DNA from: UMGS1370 sp046957575
Lineage (GTDB): Bacteria; Bacillota; Clostridia; Lachnospirales; Lachnospiraceae
Assembly (NCBI GenBank): GCA_046957575.1
Contig: JBKUOG010000002.1
Span: 124,001 to 188,000 of the forward strand
Direction of reading: 5' to 3'
Length of the DNA: 64,000 nt
This document shows, one piece after another, positions 60,694-64,000 of this stretch (the first letter of the stretch is position 1; each line of letters opens with the position of its first letter). The notes under the pieces were generated by a model. The model saw only the letters and a list, made by a program, of their open reading frames with translations, searched no databases and was not told the DNA's origin. The translations under genes and the position numbers were made by a program.

Positions 60694-61650
60694 ATGAATC
60701 TTCTTCATGCAGCCCAGACAGACCCATCTCTTACTTCCCGCGGGCTTTTACAGGTCAATGTGCTCTCTGTTCAAAATAATTTTCCGATTACAGATGCAAC
60801 CATTTCCATTGCTTCCAAAAATAATCCGGATCAAATCATTGAACAGGTTTCTGTCAATTCTTCTGGCCAGACAGAGCAAATCTCTCTTCCGGCACCTCCC
60901 CTAGACTACAGTTTCAATCCAGATGCCCCCACTCCTTATTCAGAATATGTAATCTCTGCCCAGGCACCCGGATTTCGCCCTCTTACTGTAAGTGGAACCG
61001 AGATTCTTCCGGACTCTACTGCTATTCAGCCGCTGCGGTTAACTCCTGAAAGCCAGCCGAAAGAACAATCCCTCATTACTATCCCGGATCACACCCTGGT
61101 AGGCGATTACCCGCCTAAAATTGCAGAGTCTGAAATCAAACCGGTACGGGAAAGCGGCGAGATTGTATTAAGCCGGGTAGTAGTTCCTCAGACCATTGTG
61201 GTCCACGACGGCCCTCCTTCTAATGAAAGTTCTCCCAATTATTATGTTCCCTATCGGGATTACATCAAAAATGTAGCTTCCAGCGAAATCTATTCTACCT
61301 GGCCCAGATCCACTATTACCGCCAATGTCCTGGCCATCATGTCGTTTACCCTAAACCGGGTCTATACCGAATGGTACCGCAATCAGGGCTATGATTTTAC
61401 TATTACCTCCTCTACTGCGTTTGACCATAAATGGATTTTTGAACGGAATATTTTTGAAACCATTTCTGTGATAGTAGATGAGATCTTTGACAATTACCTT
61501 TCCAGACCTGGTGTAAAACAGCCGATTTTAACCCAATACTGTGATGGAAAACAGGTTCGCTGCCCCAATTGGATGACCATCCTGAAAGTGGGTATGAAAT
61601 ATTTTCAAAAAACACTTGCATTTTTTCTGAATCCATGTTATTATATCTAA
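60694..61650 (+). CDS. sleC: SleC-type spore cortex-lytic enzyme, 5' part (interrupted gene)
   Basis: 295 codons of SleC-like sequence (60694-61578) followed by 23 foreign codons to a stop at 61650. SleC is the spore-peptidoglycan lytic enzyme activated by Csp proteases at germination in Clostridia. Visible: N-terminal pre/pro region (G-L-L-Q-V-N-V-L-S-V), L-V-G-D-Y-P-P-K-I, V-V-H-D-G-P-P, N-Y-Y-V-P-Y-R-D-Y-I-K-N-V-A-S-S-E-I-Y and the SpoIID-like catalytic region (A-N-V-L-A-I-M-S-F-T-L-N-R; Q-Y-C-D-G). The break comes after N-W-M-T; the expected next residues Q-W-G-S resume at 63120. Start ATG 60694 has AGGAGG 6 nt upstream. A sigma-E-like GAATATT, 13 nt, CATCAATT lies near 60618 (weak). Confidence 0.9.
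   Translation: MNLLHAAQTDPSLTSRGLLQVNVLSVQNNFPITDATISIASKNNPDQIIEQVSVNSSGQTEQISLPAPPLDYSFNPDAPTPYSEYVISAQAPGFRPLTVSGTEILPDSTAIQPLRLTPESQPKEQSLITIPDHTLVGDYPPKIAESEIKPVRESGEIVLSRVVVPQTIVVHDGPPSNESSPNYYVPYRDYIKNVASSEIYSTWPRSTITANVLAIMSFTLNRVYTEWYRNQGYDFTITSSTAFDHKWIFERNIFETISVIVDEIFDNYLSRPGVKQPILTQYCDGKQVRCPNWMTILKVGMKYFQKTLAFFLNPCYYI
61570..61578 (+). other. Left attachment-site core of the sleC element
   Basis: TGGATGACC, one base different from TGGCTGACC at the right end. The shared TGACC (61574-61578) is the likely crossover region. The host-side arm CCCCAATTGG immediately precedes ATGA. Confidence 0.75.
61616..61644 (+). promoter_or_regulatory. Promoter of the element tRNA gene
   Basis: TTGCAT (61616-61621), 17 nt, TATTAT (61639-61644). 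The expected transcript start is a few bases before the mature tRNA 5' end at 61661. Confidence 0.65.
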
Positions 61651-61660
61651 GCTTGAGTAC

Positions 61661-61732
61661 GGCCTCATGGTCAAGCGGTCAAGACGACGCCCTCTCACGG
61701 CGTAAACCCGGGTTCGATTCCCGGTGAGGTCA
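61661..61732 (+). tRNA. tRNA-Glu (anticodon CTC)
   Basis: A full cloverleaf can be drawn: acceptor GGCCTCA/TGAGGTC (one G-U), D-stem GTC/GAC, anticodon stem ACGCC/GGCGT around loop CTCTCAC (anticodon CTC, reads GAG), T-arm CCGGG-TTCGATT-CCCGG and discriminator A. The 3' CCA is not encoded. It looks intact and functional, with its own promoter and terminator. Its location inside a tiny recombinase element is unusual. Confidence 0.93.
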
Positions 61733-61739
61733 TTTTTTA

Positions 61740-61770
61740 CTGTCGCAGTTTCTGCGGCAGTTTTTGTTTT
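61740..61770 (+). terminator. Terminator after tRNA-Glu
   Basis: Stem CTGTCGCAG / CTGCGGCAG with a TTT loop, followed by TTTTTGTTTTTC. It separates the tRNA from the recombinase, which therefore needs its own promoter. Confidence 0.85.
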
Positions 61771-61782
61771 TCTTTAAACTTT

Positions 61783-61812
61783 TCATAAAAACGTCCGTTC
61801 CTTCATAGAAAT
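61783..61812 (+). promoter_or_regulatory. Possible sigma-E-like promoter of the recombinase
   Basis: TCATAAA (61783-61789), 14 nt, CATAGAAAT (61804-61812) resembles the mother-cell sigma-E pattern (about -35 ATATT, -10 CATACAAT). No sigma-A promoter is evident between the terminator and the gene. The match is loose and the call tentative. Confidence 0.3.
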
Positions 61813-61843
61813 AACTAATCATTTCTTATATGAAGGTGATTCT

Positions 61844-63073
61844 TTGGACACTTTCTCCCCTTCAAAAAAGGCAGCCCTTTATATTCGCGTATCTACCCAT
61901 AGTCAGGAAGAGCTGTCGCCTGATTCCCAAAAACGCCTGCTGCTAGACTATGCAAAAAAAAATCAGTTTCAGGTAGAGGAACAGTGGATTTTTCAGGAAA
62001 ACGGAATTTCAGGCCGGACTGCCCAAAAACGTCCTCAATTTCAAAAGATGATCGCTTCCGCAAAATCTGAATCCCACCCCTTTGATGCGATTCTGGTATG
62101 GAAATTTTCACGTTTTGCCCGCAACCAGGAGGAGAGTATTGTATATAAATCCATGCTCCGAGGAAAGTATGGCGTTGATGTTATCAGTATTTCAGAACCT
62201 ATTATGGAAGGGCCTTTTGGCAGTCTCATTGAACGGATTATCGAATGGATGGACGAGTTTTACTCCATCCGCCTATCCGGTGATGTCAGCCGCGGTATGA
62301 CAGAAAAAGCCCTGCGGGGCGGTTATCAGAGCCGACCTCCTTTCGGATACCAGCTTTCCTGCACTGACGGCCGGCTGGAACCCGACCCGCAAAAGTCCCT
62401 GATCATCAAACAAATTTTTTCCTGGTACGTTCTGGACGGTCTCAGTCCGTTTTTCATTGCCCAAAAACTAAATACTCTGGGAATTTCTACTTCCCTGGGA
62501 AATCCCTTTGAAACCCGCGCTGTAAAATACATTCTCCAAAATCCGCTTTATGCCGGAACCATACGCTGGAATCGTACAGACGGAAAAACCGGCACTATCC
62601 GTGACTCCTGCGACTGGATTTTAGCTCAGGGACATCACCCGGCCATTATATCCAAAGACCTGTTTGACGCAACACAAAAGCGGCTGTCCAATGAAGCCGC
62701 CCTCTCTCATCCTTATGCAAAACCCAGTCAAATGGTCCGCCACTGGCTGGGAGGAATACTAAAATGCCCTAACTGCGGCAGAAGCCTTTGTTCCTGCAGG
62801 CGCAGGCGCAAAACCATGCCGGACACCTTTTCTTTTCAATGCAGCGGCTATTTAAAAGGATTATGCCGCAAAAACTGTTACGTATCTGAGGATGTTATTG
62901 TCCCCATAGTCCTAAAAGAACTTGAAACTGCCGTCCCTTTCCTTTATCAGCAGCTTATTTCTTCTGATCTGACCGTTTCCCAGAAAAACGCAGCCTTAAA
63001 GCAGTCTGTGGAAAAAATCGTATATAACAGAGATGAAAAACGGATTCAGGTATATTATCATCCCGCTCCATAG
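61844..63073 (+). CDS. Large serine recombinase of the sleC element
   Basis: 409 aa. The N-terminal resolvase domain has A-A-L-Y-I-R-V-S-T (catalytic Ser), I-S-G-R-T-A-Q-K-R-P-Q-F and V-W-K-F-S-R-F-A-R-N (catalytic Arg). The 'recombinase' domain (~165-265) has R-G-G-Y-Q-S-R-P-P-F-G-Y and Y-I-L-Q-N-P-L-Y-A-G. A zinc ribbon has L-K-C-P-N-C-G-R-S-L-C-S-C and later C-S-G-Y...C. The C-terminus is short, with little coiled coil, which is compact for a large serine recombinase. It starts with TTG behind GAAGGTGA. It probably catalyses excision (and once, insertion) at the flanking cores, as SpoIVCA-type enzymes do at sigK. No directionality factor is encoded in the element. Confidence 0.93.
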   Translation: MDTFSPSKKAALYIRVSTHSQEELSPDSQKRLLLDYAKKNQFQVEEQWIFQENGISGRTAQKRPQFQKMIASAKSESHPFDAILVWKFSRFARNQEESIVYKSMLRGKYGVDVISISEPIMEGPFGSLIERIIEWMDEFYSIRLSGDVSRGMTEKALRGGYQSRPPFGYQLSCTDGRLEPDPQKSLIIKQIFSWYVLDGLSPFFIAQKLNTLGISTSLGNPFETRAVKYILQNPLYAGTIRWNRTDGKTGTIRDSCDWILAQGHHPAIISKDLFDATQKRLSNEAALSHPYAKPSQMVRHWLGGILKCPNCGRSLCSCRRRRKTMPDTFSFQCSGYLKGLCRKNCYVSEDVIVPIVLKELETAVPFLYQQLISSDLTVSQKNAALKQSVEKIVYNRDEKRIQVYYHPAP

Positions 63074-63110
63074 CCTTACTGCTTCCCTGTTTTAATATGC
63101 AGATGCCAGA

Positions 63111-63119
63111 TGGCTGACC
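63111..63119 (+). other. Right attachment-site core of the sleC element
   Basis: TGGCTGACC, matching the left core except at one base, 38 nt past the recombinase stop. The host-side arm after TGA is CCCAATGGGG (63118-63127). Confidence 0.75.
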
Positions 63120-63503
63120 CAATGGGGATCCATGTCTTTAGGGGAGCAGGGATACAGTCCTATTGAAATTATCCGGTATTTTTACGGAGACAATATGTAC
63201 GTCAATACTGCGGAACAGATTGCCGGCATTCCTGCTTCCTGGCCCGGTTATGATCTCTCCATTGGTTCTTCCGGCAGCAAGGTACGCCAACTGCAGGAAC
63301 AGTTAGACGCTATTGCAACCGTTTATACTGCTATTCCCAACATTACAGTTGACGGTATCTACGGGCCGGCCACTGCCCAGGCTGTCCGCGAATTTCAGTC
63401 AATTTTCGGGATGCCGCAGACCGGCGTTGTAGACTTTGCCACCTGGTACCGGATCTCCCATATTTATGTGGCAGTTACAGGAATTGCGGAATTAAATTCG
63501 TAA
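63120..63503 (+). CDS. sleC: SleC-type cortex-lytic enzyme, 3' part (interrupted gene)
   Basis: 127 codons resuming with Q-W-G-S-M-S-L-G-E-Q-G-Y, the end of the SpoIID-like catalytic domain (E-I-I-R-Y-F-Y-G-D-N-M-Y). A peptidoglycan-binding_1 domain follows: L-S-I-G-S-S-G-S-K-V-R-Q-L-Q-E-Q-L, V-D-G-I-Y-G-P-A-T-A-Q-A-V and F-Q-S-I-F-G-M-P-Q-T-G-V-V-D. Joined to the 5' part it gives 422 aa, the usual size of clostridial SleC. Inside the interrupted form, the only local start is ATG 63132 without a good RBS, so this half is probably not made unless the element leaves. Confidence 0.88.
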   Translation, partial: QWGSMSLGEQGYSPIEIIRYFYGDNMYVNTAEQIAGIPASWPGYDLSIGSSGSKVRQLQEQLDAIATVYTAIPNITVDGIYGPATAQAVREFQSIFGMPQTGVVDFATWYRISHIYVAVTGIAELNS

Positions 63504-63534
63504 ACATGAAACAACTTCCTAACAGATTCTTTTT

Positions 63535-63567
63535 CAGGTCCCTGTCCGCCTTTCTGGAAGGGACCTG
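63535..63567 (+). terminator. Hairpin after sleC
   Basis: Perfect stem CAGGTCCCT (63535-63543) / AGGGACCTG (63559-63567), 31 nt past the sleC stop. The tail is only mildly T-rich. Confidence 0.55.
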
Positions 63568-63597
63568 CAGGATTTCTGATATACTATAAGTATCAAA

Positions 63598-63699
63598 GCA
63601 GACCGCTCCAGCATTGACTGCATCATTACCCACAATAAAAAGCACTGCAAAACACCCCGGATTTTTGTTTATGATCCTGATGAATTCTTGAAGTCTTGA
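63598..63699 (+). pseudogene. Remnant of a PIN-domain toxin-like gene (C-terminal tail)
   Basis: The plus frame reads D-R-S-S-I-D-C-I-I-T-H-N-K-K-H, then I-F-V-Y-D-P-D-E-F-L and a TGA at 63697. The I-I-T-H-N-K-K ... D-P-D-E-F-L pattern is that of the end of a PIN/VapC-like domain. No start or N-terminal part is present. The rest of 63700-63833 holds nothing I can support. Confidence 0.35.
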
Positions 63700-63833
63700 A
63701 ATACGAACAGAATGATTAACCCTGAAATCCTCCTGCGCTGCAGTTTACTTCCATCCCTTATTTTCTATCCAATAGACCAGTACCCATCTGGCAGACAGGA
63801 ATCGGCTGTTTTGGTCTACGATTCATTCTATAG

Positions 63834-64000
63834 CTATGACTCATTTAAAAGTTTTTGGCACACTAAATTCAGATTCTCCCTGATTGCAATATGCTGCGGA
63901 CAGACCTGTTCGCACTTTCCGCATTTAATGCATGCATCTGCCTGGCTTTTTCCATGTCTTCCAACTAACCAGTTTTCCTGCTGTCTGGCTCTCTCTTTGC
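63834..64000 (-). CDS. 4Fe-4S protein C-terminus, probably aldo/keto reductase (cut by edge)
   Basis: The minus frame enters at the window edge and ends at 63834. It contains A-C-I-K-C-G-K-C-E-Q-V-C-P-Q-H-I-A-I, a C-x2-C-x2-C-x3-C-P iron-sulfur motif near the C-terminus, followed by about 18 residues. This ending (C-x-x-C-x-x-C ... C-P-Q-H-I-x-I) is common in ferredoxin-tailed aldo/keto reductases of Clostridia. The catalytic part lies outside the window. Confidence 0.65.
   Translation of the reverse strand, partial: KERARQQENWLVGRHGKSQADACIKCGKCEQVCPQHIAIRENLNLVCQKLLNES

Larger units (their letters stand above)
61579..63119 (+). mobile_element. 1,541-bp sleC-intervening element (tRNA-Glu plus serine recombinase)
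   Basis: The boundaries come from comparing the broken SleC frame with itself: N-W-M-T ends at 61578 and Q-W-G-S-M-S-L-G begins at 63120. Both ends carry the core repeat TGG-N-TGACC. The insert length is not a multiple of three, so only excision restores the frame. Joined host arms form an imperfect palindrome (CCCCAATTGG, centre ATGA, CCCAATGGGG; 8 of 10 positions symmetric). The joined element ends do likewise (TGCCAGATGG, centre CTGA, CCATCCTGAA; 7 of 10), as serine-recombinase attB and attP sites do. Contents: tRNA-Glu with promoter and terminator, then the recombinase; no phage or transfer genes. Confidence 0.88.

Noticed and set aside
60694..61650. Reading the 318-aa frame as a complete, separate protein
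   Set aside because: Its last 23 codons come from the inserted element and show no relation to the SleC family; the family continues at 63120.
61661..61732. tRNA-Glu as the integration target of the element
   Set aside because: The tRNA is complete and lies inside the element, away from both cores; the core repeats do not match tRNA sequence.
61579..63119. A standard prophage or integrative conjugative element remnant
   Set aside because: Only a recombinase and a tRNA are present; no phage, mobilisation or transfer genes, and the boundaries restore a coding frame.

Overview
The window comes from a low-to-mid GC, spore-forming member of the Clostridia, most likely a gut-type Lachnospiraceae. 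The grounds are strong AGGAGG ribosome binding sites, the spoIIA-sigF-spoVA cluster, a SleC-type cortex-lytic enzyme, cell-wall-binding repeat proteins and the general gene content. This placement is inferred from gene families; no rRNA is present. Nearly all genes from 1 to 46.8 kb are on the minus strand.

Layout. 0-7 kb: the start of an AAA ATPase cut by the window edge, a D-lyxose isomerase, a YARHG lipoprotein, methionine aminopeptidase, an Lsa/CplR-like ABC-F protein behind a transcription attenuator, a histidine phosphatase, and an XRE regulator with a small membrane protein. 7-14 kb: an overlapping set sbcD-sbcC with nth, a GNAT protein and a MATE pump. 14-19 kb: uxuA, then a PHP(EndoQ-like)-UvrD helicase fusion with yaaA. 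19-24 kb: a cell-envelope operon (L,D-transpeptidase, DacF-type carboxypeptidase, LCP ligase, Bcp). 24-36 kb: MATE, AI-2E-family permease, aminotransferase, EIIA, a polysaccharide polymerase, ptsI, ptsH, and the c-di-AMP genes cdaR/cdaA with two membrane proteins, all closely spaced. 36-41 kb: a MacAB-like efflux set and a lipoprotein. 41-46 kb: spoIIAA-spoIIAB-sigF-(52 aa)-spoVAA-spoVAB-spoVAC and a TPR membrane protein preceded by a 49-aa gene. 46-53 kb: a variable stretch with an AIM24 protein, a decayed CAP-domain wall-binding gene, broken small genes, EamA, GNAT, GH25 lysozyme and a DUF1266-like gene. 53-60.6 kb: branched-chain amino acid genes (leuCD, a divergent LysR, ilvN-ilvC) around a P-type ATPase preceded by a yybP-ykoY-like (Mn2+) riboswitch.

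The most striking structure is at 60.7-63.5 kb. A SleC-type spore cortex-lytic enzyme gene is split at its conserved Q-W-G motif by a 1,541-bp element. The element contains only a tRNA-Glu(CUC) gene and a large serine recombinase. Its ends share a short TGG-N-TGACC repeat, and precise removal restores one 422-codon frame. The joined site and the circle junction are both imperfect palindromes, as expected for serine-recombinase att sites. By analogy with sigK/skin and spsM, I read this as a minimal sporulation-gene intervening element that would be excised to rebuild sleC; excision itself is inferred, not shown.

A second recurring theme is a ~105-bp dispersed repeat at 3.6 and 46.9 kb. On the minus strand it carries promoter-like sequences facing map and the AIM24 gene.
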